64,000 nucleotides of DNA from Massariosphaeria phaeospora (GCA_011032825.1 JAADJZ010000029.1:186001-250000), one strand, 5' to 3'. Counted from the stretch's first letter, positions 44,820-56,573 are shown. Made by a program: numbers and translations. Notes: generated from the sequence alone by a model not told the origin.

Positions 44820-46945
44820 GCCAATAGTAGTGGAACCCTAGTTGCGAGGTAGTTTTTACGAGTGAAGTTAGTTGGGTGAATTGTACTTTGGGTAAAGATA
44901 ACAGGTAGACGTTGGGATGCAATGGGGCGCAGGTGGCTCATGCGGCATATGCGGCGTGTATGACGTCAATTACTTACTTTACGCCTTATAACGTTACCTT
45001 CTTAAGAAGTTCTAAACCGCATGCTTGCTCTTAAGCTAGTAAAACGTACATTTTTTCCTCTAACTAAAGTCACTTCTACACTTGGATCACAGAAATCAGA
45101 ATTGCTAGGCAGCAACGGCAGCCAACGCAAACAGCTGGATTGCTTTTAAATCATGTAGTAAAACGCAATATGTTCGGGCTTCTACGCATACTCAGACAAT
45201 CTTTGGAGCGCAGTGGCATGAACTGGGTGAACCAGCAGGCTTTTGGCCAGATGCGCAGGCTACAAGGTGACTAGATGTGTCTTGAGTTTGACCACGGCGA
45301 CTAATCATGAATTGGTTGGAATGCTGTCCACAGTGTACGCGCTCCTCTCCAAATACTACCGCAGAAATACCCAGGTCGAACAAAGGTTTTCGTCGTATCC
45401 CCGAGTTTTGGAGAGGTTGAACCTGCCGTCGCCGCTCCTGTGCCTGCTTTCCAGCTTTGTCCATGACTTCCCAACTCTCAGCTGGCATGCATAGGTAATC
45501 GAGCATGTCCTGCGAACTCGGATGTGGGTTCGGCGACATCGGATAAGTCGAACGTTTGAGCTTACGATGAGCCGACCCGATGTTCCGACTTTTGACTTCT
45601 TGGTTGGAAAACCGACAGTCTACTCGGGTGTGGGGTTGGCTGGGCTGCTTCGGACGCTGCATGTCGGCTGTATACCAGGTCGTGATGGGAATCGTTTGTC
45701 CGGGTTGCGTGTCTGCTCATGACGTGTCAAGTCTTGTATAGCGCGCCCATCAGAAGATGAGTATATGGAGATATCCATTCTCTGACGCGGAGACGCTCGT
45801 TCGAAGGGGACATAGTTAGGTGCGGTTGTTGAAGATGTGCCGGTGAATGTTGCGTGCGGAGTGAGTTTTGCACGACGCGTGAGAGCATCAGTAATTTCGG
45901 ATCGATGAGTGGATTGCGGATCTTCTCCATGGAGACGTGTTCGAATGCGATTTGCCGCGTGAGTTGGTCGTGTTTGCTCCATTTGCACGTACCATTGAGG
46001 CATGTGAGTTTCATACATGGATACTTTGCCATGCACTGACTGGGCGCCAGGATTTACCCTTATGTTCTGCCACTTTTGGTCTTTCGACATTGTTCTAGAC
46101 TGTAAAGTAAGGTTGAGTTGTGCAAAAGACGGACGGTAAATGGCCTACTTGTAGGCAGAGGATGGTGTGTTATGTTTCAGGCGATTAGCACTTTCTTTGC
46201 TATGGACGGAACCAAACATCTTAAGAGCCTTCTATTTGCTTGATGTTTGTTCAACTTTTTTCGCAGTTATTTTCACGTAGGCAAACTTAACCCGGCGCGT
46301 CAATCCAAACTACTACGAAACCGGGGCTTCACTTATCGACTTTGGTCTTACAAGTTCTTCTCGGAATTATGTCGATGAGGCCTGGTGAGCGCTATGTAGT
46401 AGAAATCCCCAGCGTTTTCCACTGGATGCAGTAAGATCATATGACGGGCTGTGATCCACGTTGGGTAACTGCAGCCCTATAATGAGTCCTTACAAACCTA
46501 CTTAGATCATACTCTCTCATGTCCAGAAATTTTGCTCTGTACATTACCTAGTATACTAGAGACGATAGGGCTTCGAAGAGATGAAGGCAAAGTGCTACCC
46601 TCTTGCTGAAATCTCCTACACTATCCAAAGGATTGCCTAAAGCCTATATTTACTGTCAGAAGTTGCTGCTAGGCGAATGGCGTGAGACCTTATTGGATAC
46701 AATAACACACCTTTCCTACACTTTAGTTACGCGAAGAACCCGATGGAAAGACATATTCAAGAACCAATTGTGAAGCGACCGAAGGTGCTGGATGACGAAA
46801 GTGTGACTCTCCACTTCTACGCCAGACTCTTCTTGCTGACGGTCAATAGTAAACCCTGGTTGACTGGGCTGCATGGTGTTGTTAGGCTGCTACGTGAACA
46901 TTCACCGCGCTAGAGAACTACTATCTCATCGCCCGCACGATCGTC
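44820..46945. other. Gene-poor spacer
   Basis: About 2.1 kb with two overlapping minus-strand frames (46090-45620 and 45662-45192), basic and polar, in different registers with no convincing splice. I do not call them. The DNA is AT-rich at 44950-45180 and 46600-46900. Confidence 0.4.
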
Positions 46946-46952
46946 TATAAAG
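46946..46952 (+). promoter_or_regulatory. TATA box and leader of the JmjC-like gene
   Basis: TATAAAG lies about 93 bp before the start codon. The sequence between is C- and CAA-rich with few Gs, typical of an unstructured leader in highly translated fungal genes. Confidence 0.6.
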
Positions 46953-47044
46953 GTACGAACAACACCCCATCATCTACTACTCTACCCTACCCCTACACAA
47001 CAACCAACCTCAACAACTCAACAACAACAACCTCAACCTCAACC

Positions 47045-48499
47045 ATGACGAAAAAGTTGAAAACAAAGAGTGCCGACCTCCACGCTCAAACCATCGTGGA
47101 CGTCCTAGTCGAGCTGTCCAAATGCGAATCCGACCGCAGCGAATACCTGCAGAAGCTCGTCAGCGAGGGCCAATTCTTCCCCCTCAGCCTGCAGTGCGAG
47201 ACGATCCGGAACCTAGTCAGTGAAGGTCGCTTCCTCCCGTTGCACACGAACGACAACCTGGAAGTCTCGTCCAATGCATCCAAAGGCGAGACACTGATGG
47301 ACATACGTGTGCGGACGTTCGGCAAGGGTCGGTTCGACGCACCTCTGCTTGAGGATGATTTCTCGCTGCCTTGGGAGTTCGCTCCGACGGCGCTCGAGAC
47401 ACAGCGGATCCTCAAGGACGCGATCGATATGTCCACGTCTTACCGCTTCTTGTCCGAGTGCGAAACACCCGAGGAGGAGCAGGAGGGTATTGAAGAGCTC
47501 GTGGAGAACATTCCCAACCCGAAATACTCGGGGCCAGGCTGTATCGTCTGCCTTGACGCACCGCAGTATGATAAAGCGAAAGACTTTAGCATGGTGTGGC
47601 CCGCGGATGGTATAGTGTGGGAAACGACATTCAGGGCTACGATCATCCCGTGCGGTTCTGGGCTTTGGCTGGAACACTCGGAATACTACTGTCTCTCGAC
47701 CTTGACCACGGGAACCATGCTGTGGGTCGGCTTCCCGCCAACAGACGCCAACTTGGCCTTACTCCTAGAGCATCATGAATCCAAAGCATTCGGAAAACCG
47801 ATCGAGACCGGGACCGTTCACCGGGACATGCTGCTGGAGCTCGAGCATGGGATTGTTTTCGTGCAACAGGCCGGTCAGACGCTTTACATGCCACCGTTTT
47901 GCACGCACGTGTCCATGGGCATCGAGAATTGCACATCGGCCTACTACTATGTAGCCACCGCTACGCAATTTCCAGCCGCCCTTAAACATATACCTTGGCG
48001 GGTCGCAGTTATTCGCCGCGAAGCACCAGAGATGCACCAAACCCAGCTCGCAGATTACGCGTCGGCGATTCTGTACACTCTGGAGCAAGTACTCCGGGGA
48101 GACTTCGACAAGGCTCTGAATATTGTTGCTCTTCACAAGAACATGTGCGATTCGTGGAACGAGAACAAGGACAAGGTTTATGCACTCTGCGCAGCCATCG
48201 AGGATCCGACAAAAGCTGATGGGTTCAAAGACGGCTTTAAGCGGGCGTGGATAGAATTTCTCGAGAGGAAGTGTGTCCTCCAAGAGAATGGTAAGAAATT
48301 GGCAACGTGTCAGCTTTGTAAAAATCCAATCAACAAGATGAGTGGCAACAAGGCGGATCGCTTGGTGCGGCACTTTCTGCAGAAGCATTGGCCTCGGGCT
48401 GATGCGAATGGGGTACAAGAGGCCGTCGATAAGGTAGAAATCGCCCGGTTTACAGAGGGAAAGGCCCATCAGATCGGAAAAGCCCGGAAAGGGGCTTGA
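47045..48499 (+). CDS. JmjC-like cupin with C-terminal zinc finger
   Basis: Single-exon 484-aa protein. The central part (about 200-320) reads like a JmjC/cupin barrel: TTFRATIIPCGSGLWLEHSE, TGTMLWVGFPPT, an ELEHGIVFVQQAGQTLYMPP strand-turn pair, then FCTHVSMGIENC. The expected HxD/E iron ligands are only partly matched (HSE and a later His), so activity is uncertain. The C-terminus (about 420-450) has CQLCKNPINKMSGNKADRLV followed by RHFLQKH, a CxxC...HxxxxH zinc-binding pattern like BED or C2H2 fingers. This could be a chromatin or DNA-binding regulator. I know fungal accessory genes with this layout but no function. Confidence 0.6.
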   Translation: MTKKLKTKSADLHAQTIVDVLVELSKCESDRSEYLQKLVSEGQFFPLSLQCETIRNLVSEGRFLPLHTNDNLEVSSNASKGETLMDIRVRTFGKGRFDAPLLEDDFSLPWEFAPTALETQRILKDAIDMSTSYRFLSECETPEEEQEGIEELVENIPNPKYSGPGCIVCLDAPQYDKAKDFSMVWPADGIVWETTFRATIIPCGSGLWLEHSEYYCLSTLTTGTMLWVGFPPTDANLALLLEHHESKAFGKPIETGTVHRDMLLELEHGIVFVQQAGQTLYMPPFCTHVSMGIENCTSAYYYVATATQFPAALKHIPWRVAVIRREAPEMHQTQLADYASAILYTLEQVLRGDFDKALNIVALHKNMCDSWNENKDKVYALCAAIEDPTKADGFKDGFKRAWIEFLERKCVLQENGKKLATCQLCKNPINKMSGNKADRLVRHFLQKHWPRADANGVQEAVDKVEIARFTEGKAHQIGKARKGA

Positions 48500-48647
48500 G
48501 CCCCTGGATTCATTGAGAGTTCAAGGTTTGGCTGCTACAATGTCGCGCGGGGTTCCCATCCAAATCATGGTTTGGTGTAGAATCGTACATTCTAGAATAC
48601 CCTAGTAGATGATTAATTGAAAGAAAATAACAAGTTCAGTACCCTCC

Positions 48648-49809
48648 TTATGCATGCAACTTGCCATCTGCTTTCTCCCCGATCATCAGGAACATTGGCG
48701 TAAACACACCCTTCCTCCCTCCCTCTCCAATACAATCCCCGCCTTTCACCAACTCTCTGACCATTCTGGCGGACCCCTTGCGCGCTACCGTGGTGAACTC
48801 TAGTCCGCGAACCACAACATCCAGCATCACCCGTCCCGCAGCGGTCATGCGGAAGACGCGGCCCCAATCTCCCCAAGTCTTGGCAAACTGAGTATCACCA
48901 GAGCAGACGTACCACCAGGGTAGTGGGTCCTTCCTCAACGCCAGGTCTTCAATGAGATGGACGTTGAAGCTCTTTTCGAACGCGGCTTGAGCTACAGCAG
49001 CGGTGCGCAGCGAAGCGATGCCGTTCCCACGTTCGATCCCGTTGCGGATAGCTGTGTGAGCGGGGACAGACTCATCGAAAACATCCGTCATGACCCACTC
49101 GGAAACGGCGAAGCGACCGCCAGGCTTCAGAACGCGCGCGATCTCCGCATAAACGGCCTCGAGAGATGGTGCGTGGACGGTTGCCTCGATCGCGTAGATG
49201 GCATCGAACGTGTTGTCCGGGAATGGTAGGTTCTATAGCCAAGTTAGCTTTCTCGGTGACGCATTCGGAGGGTAGCCACTAGCCATGAAGTCGCCCTGCA
49301 CAAACTCAACGACGTCTTCTCCAACGCCTTCTTTCTGCGCCAATTTCCTCCCATGCATGAGTTGATACTCGTTCAGATTCAACGCAACCACTTTGCAGCC
49401 CACGAATGCCGCGATTTCCTTCGCTGGCCCGCCGACCCCACAGCCAACATCGAGCACGGTCATGCCTTCTTCCAGACCCAGCTTGTAGGCAATGTAGTGT
49501 TCATGGCGGGCGATGGCATACGACATGGGCTCGCGTCCCCGACTGTAGCGGCAGAAATGGAAGGATTGACCCCATCCCTCTAGAGCAAAGTCGGTGTAAC
49601 TGTCGTAGAAACTGCTTCCGGTCAGTCTCAGGCACAGAGTGGCTTCGTGTGTGCACTTGCTCGTTGACAAACTGCTTGTAGCCCTCCAAGCGAGTTTTAC
49701 GACCGCCGGCAGCATCCTCCTTGTCCTTGGCCCAGTGTTTGAGGTAGTCAGATGAGTCGGCGCGCTCGTTCTCGTTCTTGCGATGCCGCACTGCCGTGTC
49801 CGTAGCCAT
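48648..49809 (-). CDS. ERG6: Sterol 24-C-methyltransferase
   Basis: SAM-dependent methyltransferase that adds the C-24 methyl in ergosterol synthesis at the ER or lipid droplets. Model: complement(49809..49661, 49611..49284, 49232..48648), 353 aa. Seen: GWGQSFHFCRYSRG (sterol site), IARHEHYIA, SAM motif VLDVGCGVGGPA at about 102-113, YAIEATVHAP, LKPGGRFAVSEWVMTD, and a C-terminal SMT domain ending FTPMFLMIGEKAD. Both introns are GC-AG: GA|GCAAGT to AAGCAG|T (branch CTGAC) and ATG|GCTAGT to ATAG|AAC (branch CTAAC). Each junction restores conserved text (FVN-D-FYDSY and GDFM-NLPFPDN). A second acceptor 3 nt upstream of the first would add one Ser. It could be the main ERG6 or a diverged paralogue; tandem with a P450. 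Confidence 0.92.
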
Positions 49810-50573
49810 GGCTGCCGTTTGCAGGATCGCTCTAATGTGCAGACGACGACGTGGGCTGTCTGTCGGTCAATGAGGCACGAGGCGCGCTGCAGAAAGGCCG
49901 GCGTCGTTCTTGTGGTGTTTGCGAGCGAGGAGTGGTGTGCAGTCACGTCGCGTTGGCTCGCGGGGAGGTGGTGGTCAGCAAAAGTGGGGCACGCCACTTT
50001 GTGTAACGTGGCCGGGGAGTACACAACCAACCTTCGCCGTTGAGCATTGAGCACGGCCCGTTTCCACCAGATATACAAGCCACTGAGGCCGTGGATTGTC
50101 TGCCTTGTGGTGCTGTGTACCAAACACTACGTGGTAGGTCGGTTTCCGAAATTGGTTCCGTGGGGCCAAAACTTGCAGGTGTTGCAGATCCCATCCCAAG
50201 CTGCATGCAGTGGAAACAGGTACGTACGTACTCCAATCCTTCGTCGTGTCCGCACGGGATTTACAGACTCGCGCCTCGCCGGAACATAGATTGGATGATG
50301 GCACACAACATTCACCTGCCTCTATCGCGCCTAGTGGCGTGCGGCGCAGCCTCTTTGCGGCAAAGTGCCCGACGGCAGCAGCAGCGGCAGTGAGGTCTGA
50401 CATAGGAGGCGTAATACAAGAAGGCAACCGGTAGTATTATCATATGTACATCAAGCAGACGTCTCTAGCTAAGCGAATACGATATCGATCAAAGTCTCGC
50501 AGGCATTGGCTAGAAAAAAGGATCAACAAGGTTACACGGGCATCATCATCCCCCCGCCTCAGCCATCGACCCG
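49810..50573. other. Intergenic between ERG6 and P450
   Basis: 764 bp carrying the ERG6 promoter and the 3' end of the P450 gene (same strand). No element recognised. Confidence 0.45.
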
Positions 50574-52484
50574 TCAACCTGGTACCCTTCGCCGAATCCG
50601 GAATGGTATCTTACCTACGGGGCTTTGCACCCCCGGCCCATACCCGGACTCATCCATTCTCCACGCCTCCTGACCTGCCACGACTTCAATGTCAAATTGC
50701 ATGATGATCGACGAGATGGTTGCAAGCACCTGTTGCTTCGCGACATGGCGGCCCGGACATGCTCTAGGCCCGCCCCCAAACGGAATCCACGACGCTGCGA
50801 GCCCTTCGAGAGAGAACGCGGGACCTGTACCCGCCCCAGTAACAGAGTCGGAACGGATTCGCCGTGGCTTGATCTTGTCGTCGTTAATATCCGGTCTCAC
50901 AGGGCCGCTGGAAGGATCTTCAGGGTCGATGATGAATCGCCGAGACCAAAAAGTATCCAACGGGAACTTCCCGTTGTACGTGTTCCAGACCGACTCGTCA
51001 TGCTGCGCCGGATGTGTTGAAAGTAGACAGAGCTTTTTCTGGGGGATGACCCAGCGATCTCCGAGTACGATGTATTTGTGAGAGAAGTACCGCGTTATGT
51101 ATGCGTGCGTGCGAAGCCGAAGCGTCTCAGCAAACACAGATTGCAGAAGAGTGTCCTTGGTCAGATGCTTTAGCGAGGCCTGGTTTCCTGACTCTTTCGT
51201 TTCGTCGATAGACACGCAACGTTCGACTGATGAGCGCGCTTCGGTAAGGAGCGAGGGATCCCGGTACAACTCGAGCGCGATCCAAAAAGCTGAGGGCACA
51301 ATGTTGACGTTCGACCTTCAGGAGCAAGTCAGCACAAGGGAACTGGGGTGCTGAAGTTGGTACTTACACCCAGATGATACCAAAATACAGCGAGGCAATC
51401 GCATCATCATCGAAGCCGTCCATAGCACGAAGTTTGTCCTGCCATTTCCGCACCTGTTCGGGACCCCAATAGGCACAATCCGGACTTCCGAGATCTGAAG
51501 TGGCATGTGAATCAGCGCGGTCTCGCATATGAGACTGCCAGTGCTTTATAGCCTGGAGAATATTCGAGCGCGCCTTGCAAGCCGCTGGAATCGTCCACGG
51601 GATCGTCCACTTCGGAAACTGCTTGCAAAAAGGCCCAATGTGCCGATTGAACAGCCAGAAGTCGTCGCAAAGCGTGGGCATGTGCGCTCGAAGTGTCGGT
51701 CCGTACATTGCCTCCATGTTGGCGGCCGTCATCTGTTGCTGGAAGAATTCCATCAGATCATCCATTTCCAGCCATTGAGTGCCAATGTCGAGCTCCGTAA
51801 GCTGTTTCTGCAACAGAGTGGAATAGCGCTCAGGAATCTCCTTTGATCGAGGACTAAGGAGGAAGTCGTGGGCGAGTTCATGGGTGATGTGGTCTACCCG
51901 ATTGTGCGGTGCAGTTGAGCTCTGAGCATGTGGCTTATGCAGAAATCCCGAATCGTCTTTCCAGAGAGTCAAGGCTTTTGCTGGCATGTCGAACATGCGG
52001 TCGAGCATGAAGCCGAGAAGCTCGGTGTAATTCGAGTTTACTGATTCTTTCCATAGACTCGAGATGTTGTTCTTCCCTCTAACAACGTAGACTGTGCCGA
52101 AAAGCAGTCGAACGCGGACCGTTATGTATGTTCCGCAATAGGCGCTAGTATACAGTTAGCAACGAGGTGTGGTTGTGAAGCTCGGACTGAATCCTACCCA
52201 GCCCTTTCCATGAACGATAAGGGAGTAAGAATAAACGACGTGGTATTTCCCCATATAGGTACGGCATATGGCAGAGTTGGTGGCTCCCAGTAGACACCTT
52301 TTCTCCGGCTTTGGCCATGGAAAGCAATGACACGGAACACCCAGTTCGACAGCAAGCAAAATGATAGACCGATACAAAACAACACGCCTACATGTCCGGG
52401 GGCTATCTGAGCGTTGTCCCGAACCGTGGACCAGATAGAAGTAGGGGACATGGCGAAGGAGTACAGGAGCTCCTTTGCAGACAT
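50574..52484 (-). CDS. Cytochrome P450, CYP7/8-like
   Basis: Heme monooxygenase-fold enzyme of the ER membrane. Model: complement(52484..52198, 52144..51368, 51315..50574), 601 aa, long for a P450. Seen: N-terminal anchor VGVLFCIGLSFCLLSNWVF, a PIWGN Pro-rich hinge, K-helix ExxR in FAETLRLR, DTFWSRRF, and the heme loop WIPFGGGPRACPGRHVAK with Cys near 541. The I-helix reads WVSNVNIVPSAFW: the usual acid-Thr pair is missing and the N-x-x-P-x-x-F-W form is that of the CYP7/CYP8 clan (sterol hydroxylases, prostacyclin synthase). All introns GT-AG and in phase. A sterol or related lipid substrate is suggested by clan and by ERG6 next door, but not shown. Confidence 0.9.
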
Positions 52485-54171
52485 GATAATGTATCAGATG
52501 GTTGAAGCGATATATCGAAAGTGCTAACTCTTGGTCCCATATACAAAGCGTCTATAAAGAGGTCATTCTGAGACAGTCCCATCATGGCACAGCGAGCTGA
52601 GGGTGGGGGCCCCCCATTCCGAAAGTCGACCCGCGGTGCTATTTCTCGACATCATTCGTCCGCCTTGTCAGTATCCCAGAGCGCCTTATTTGCATGCACT
52701 TAGGTATGTATCCTGACTACTGGTTGCAACATCAACCGGGGACGATCACAACGAAGCGCTTTCGTGCCACGCGCACGTTTTCGCTCTCCGAGCGTTAATC
52801 TAAATTTCACCGATCTCTGTTTGTTCGTCTCAGTCTCTTACCAGGTGGCGCTTACCTCTATGGCCGGATTCGTTGCGGATCGAGACGGCCCTGCATTACG
52901 CGGTCTTGTTCACGAGCCCTGTCATAGCACTACCTACTTCGTATACAAAATACGATGGGAAATTGCAGACGTCGTACCAATCCTATTCGACTCTCCCGCT
53001 ATTTCATATACCATGAAAAAGATCTTGTGTAGGGGTGGGCGCGCTCAATAACCGCCGTCTTCGGGGACATTACCGGATCCGTACAGTATAATCAGCAAGT
53101 AAGACAGTCATACATGAGTGTAGGTAGCGTTACCAATTCTTTTACCCTCTAGAACAATGCATTCTTCTAGAGTTTCTGATTTAGGAAAACTTCGTGCACT
53201 TCACCCGTATCAGTTTACCGACGCCCTGACACGAGGTGATCGCACAAGGCACAGCGAGATTGTGTTGCCACATGGAACCGAACCGTTCGAGAACTATCCG
53301 GTGGTGAGGGAAAAACGTGCTAGCAGGGATCTTGAGCCGATGGCGGGACTAATGACGGTGTTGTTTCTCAGCGATCGAACTTCAGCTCGGCATTCCCTGT
53401 CTGTTTTTTGGTCAGTAGACTTCCATAATTGCATCTGTCTTGCGAAGAAATGTGAGCCGTCAATGCAAGGTCCGGACATTAGAAGCCGGTCTTCCTCCGC
53501 AGCGATGATTCAATCTGATTTCTATCTCCGCTCAAGGTGTCACTGTAATTCCAAAATGCATGTTTCCTAGTTCGGCGACCTCGGATCCTTCGAAAATGCT
53601 TGTGCAAGCCTTGGGAGGGTGAAAATCACGTGGCACTCTCTCCCACGCCTCGGACTATTACTTGGTAACCCATCTTATGATTCTGGTACGCCCATAATCC
53701 AGAACACAAGATCCGGAGCGCTTCATTCGTCAGATATCCAGGACCGCCATCGAGCGAGCGGCGATCTCGCTTACCACACAGCCACCGAACCGTGTTACAC
53801 AGCGTCGTTCGCATGCAGGTGTCGGCGACCAAGGGTCACACGATACGGGTTAACGCTTATCCTTTGCGGCCGGCCCGGATATCCTGTGCTGCCAGAACTT
53901 TACCTGAGAGAACCCTACTGCAAGTTTCGGAATCCGAAAAGAAGGCGTACACTGGCAGAGATGCACAACGCGCTGTGGTGGTGCGCCCACCCTCTGCCGC
54001 CTCCGCCTTATTTCTCGGGTGTGGCGATATCGAACGGTGCGCGTGCACATACAACTAATCCCGTCTTCGTTGACCATCGTCGAATTTGCTCCTTCAAGCG
54101 TCTTTTTATTCTTCTCCTCCTGCTGCATTTCGACAACAGCAATAAGTTATTGAAGTGAATCTAAGCGCACA
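52485..54171. other. Intergenic
   Basis: 1.7 kb without a supported gene. Plus-strand frames at 53157-53570 and 53619-54158 are open but have no hydrophobic or motif pattern and overlap other open frames. The end (54080-54170) is T-rich leader-like DNA. Confidence 0.45.
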
Positions 54172-55544
54172 ATGGCTTCCGCATACAGCGATGCGGTCAA
54201 ATGGAAGATCGAACACTCGGGGCGAGTGAGCCTCCCCGTCTACCAGGTAAGCTCAATCCTTGGTCTTGGACTCTGGGCCAGATCTGACCTGCGCCTAGAC
54301 AGTGGGAGGTTTTTTCTACGGCATTGCTGCACTTTCCATGACCGGGAGAATCGTTGTTCGATTAGCGATCCGTCGCCGATTGTACCTGGATGATTATGTT
54401 CTGCTTTTCGGGTTCTTGAGCCTCACCGCCGCTACGGGATTCTACTACAGCTTCGACTGGATGCTATACGTGCTCAACATCCTCAAATATGATCGCACCG
54501 TCATCCCCACGGCTGAAGACCTTGGAGATATCATGAATGCTCAGGCAATCAACTACTCGTTGGTTGCGTTGCTGTGGGCTACGATCTGCCCAGTGAAACT
54601 TTGCTTCCTGGTATCTTTCAAGGTATTGATCAAGAACGTGTCCAGAATTATGTCCATCTGGTATTGGACGACCGTTGGCTTGATCATTGTGTTCTGGGCG
54701 ATTATGACAGCCATGCCATGGATGCAGTGTCCGTACTCTGGGCCCGAGCTACGTACGGTTTGCGTCCTTTGATATACCATCATTTGCTAAATCTTGATAG
54801 TGATGAGATGCACTCCCGAGCCGCCGCGCAAAGCTTTGTTGATGGCTATTTGGTTCTCCTTCGCTTTCGATGCCCTAACCGACGTGATGAGTAAGTACTC
54901 CTCAAACACCGCAAGGTCAACTACTCTTGAGACTGACTTCCCATCCAGTTGTGGCGATACCAATCTGGATTCTCCGCCATGTGCGCATAGAACTTCGTCA
55001 AAAACTCGGAATCGCCGTATTCCTCTGCCTTTCCGTTGTCATGATCGCTGTCTCGCTACTCCGCTGCGGTCTCTCTTTCTACCGTGGCTGGGGAGACTTA
55101 CCAACGCAGTACATGCTGTACTATCTTGAGGCATGCATTGCAATTACGATGGCCGCAATAGCTTCGTACCGTGCAGTGTTCGTGGAGCGGACTAGGCGCC
55201 AGGAGTTGGTACAGCAACGACTGCGAAGCCCTGAAGAGACACCCGACACGATCCGGGCACGAGTGCGGAAGTTGAGGAAAGCAGCCCATGAATCTGATCT
55301 GGAAGAGACGAGAAACGCGCCCCGATCTTATATCCCACGACAGAAGTACATAGGCTCCAGACTTGGGGGTCTGACCTTTCTAAGGGGCACTCAAAATTCG
55401 ACCGACTTGGATTCTTTGTCGGCTACAGAGCTGGGAACAGTGAGTAGTGGGTTTTATGAAGAACCCAGGCCGTCGGCTGGAGATTCAATGACTGAATCAA
55501 AGTCGAAGGAACAGACTACTTGGCATGGAAGTATGGACACGTAA
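54172..55544 (+). CDS. Fungal rhodopsin-domain 7TM protein
   Basis: Seven-helix membrane protein of the fungal rhodopsin-domain group (Pth11-like, without a CFEM domain). Model: join(54172..54246, 54299..54752, 54801..54890, 54949..55544), 404 aa. Helices include GGFFYGIAALSMTGRIVVRL, DDYVLLFGFLSLTAATGFYY, YSLVALLWATICPVKLCFLV, YWTTVGLIIVFWAIMTAMPW, WFSFAFDALTDVMIVAIPIW, GIAVFLCLSVVMIAVSLL and YYLEACIAITMAAIASYRAV. The LDDY after helix 2 and DALTDVM-P before the sixth are family hallmarks. The C-tail is hydrophilic with Arg-rich ARVRKLRK. Intron 2 uses C|GTACGG to ATAG|TG, my least certain junction. Ligand and role unknown. Confidence 0.82.
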
Positions 55545-55918
55545 TCCGCGGGATTGCCCCTTGATAAGCTTTCTGGAAGAGAGATGACAGGCACTGAACT
55601 AGGAGCTGTCAAGAGATCTGCATATATGTTAGTTAGTAGCAATGAACTATACTTCGATCTCAAACTTGGTGACCAAAGTAACCTTAGAATGACTTCGTTG
55701 TGGATTGCTAAAAGTAAGCCTGTGAAACAGTTTCTACTGCCTAGGTAGACCGGGTCAACTGCAGTTCATGCAAATCGGGCCGTCGAAAGCGTGTCCCACG
55801 GGATTGCTACATGTGCTTTCGTAAGCGAGGTTCCGACAGAGATATAAAGGCACAAACGCAGTGCAAGTTCCGCTTGAACGACTCCGATCAGGTCAACGAG
55901 AACCATCCCGCACCGATC
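55545..55918. other. Intergenic
   Basis: 374 bp between two plus-strand genes; a Cys/Arg-rich short frame near 55760-55840 recalls a zinc cluster but lacks its spacing. Confidence 0.45.
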
Positions 55919-56573
55919 ATGGCCGCACCTCCGACCAAGACCATTTACGACCTTGATGGGCGATGGAGCCTGGTATGTCAGAAAGCGAGATTGTCCTGGG
56001 ATATTCGACTAAAATCTTCCTCCAGAACAAAGGATTATCCGACAACCTCGACAGCGTCATGCGCCTACAAGGCCTCTCCTGGCTATCCCGCAAAGCCGTC
56101 AACGCCGCGCAGATCACCACTCAAATCACGCTCGCAGGCCGCGGCCCCTCCGCCACCCTCACCCTCGCCAACACCGCCAACTTCAACATTAAAGGCACAA
56201 CCGAGGTGCGGACCCTCGACTGGGAATGGCGCGATTTCAAAGATTACATCTGGGGCGCATTCCAGGACCGCAGCCGCCATGTGCACAAGAAGAATTTGGC
56301 CCCCACGGTAAGCAGCGGGGAGTGGCTGGAAAGTCTACAGGGGGATGATGCGACGTTGATTGAGAGTGAAGTCCGTGCCAGTGATGGTGCGTGGACTAAT
56401 CGCATGGTACGCCACCCGCTCCGCTTGCCTCAGGACTGTGCGACTAACGCGGGGTTCAATAGCTGTGGGGTTTTAAGGTGTTTGGGAGCGAGCGGTTTCT
56501 GATTCGACACATGGAAGTTCGGCGGGGGCGGGAAAGCGCGCATGCCGTTTTGGTGTACGACTACTGTCTCTGA
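55919..56573 (+). CDS. Conserved fungal protein, unknown fold
   Basis: Model: join(55919..55972, 56026..56406, 56463..56573), 181 aa, all GT-AG. Starts YDLDGRWSL-NKGLSDNLDS, then LQGLSWLSRKAVNAAQITTQ, the core NIKGTTEVRTLDWEWRDFKD followed by YIWGAFQDRSR, and the end GAWTNRMLWGFKVFGSERF with the strand VRRGRESAHAVLVYDYC. I know this pattern (G-x-W-x-x-N-K-x-L-S-D at the start, I-K-G-T-T-E-x-R-x-L-D-W in the middle, a terminal V-Y-D-Y) as a widespread small fungal family of unknown function; the alternating strands suggest a lipocalin-like barrel, which is my guess. Last exon is GC-rich. Confidence 0.72.

Noticed and set aside
45192..46090. Two adjoining minus-strand frames of 156 residues each
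   Set aside because: Different registers with no plausible intron, polar low-information sequence, no family.
53157..54158. Two plus-strand frames before the 7TM gene
   Set aside because: No hydrophobic or motif pattern, and other frames overlap equally openly.
55740..55850. Cys/Arg-rich text resembling a zinc cluster upstream of the 181-aa gene
   Set aside because: Cysteine spacing does not fit Zn2Cys6 and no start codon or exon supports it.
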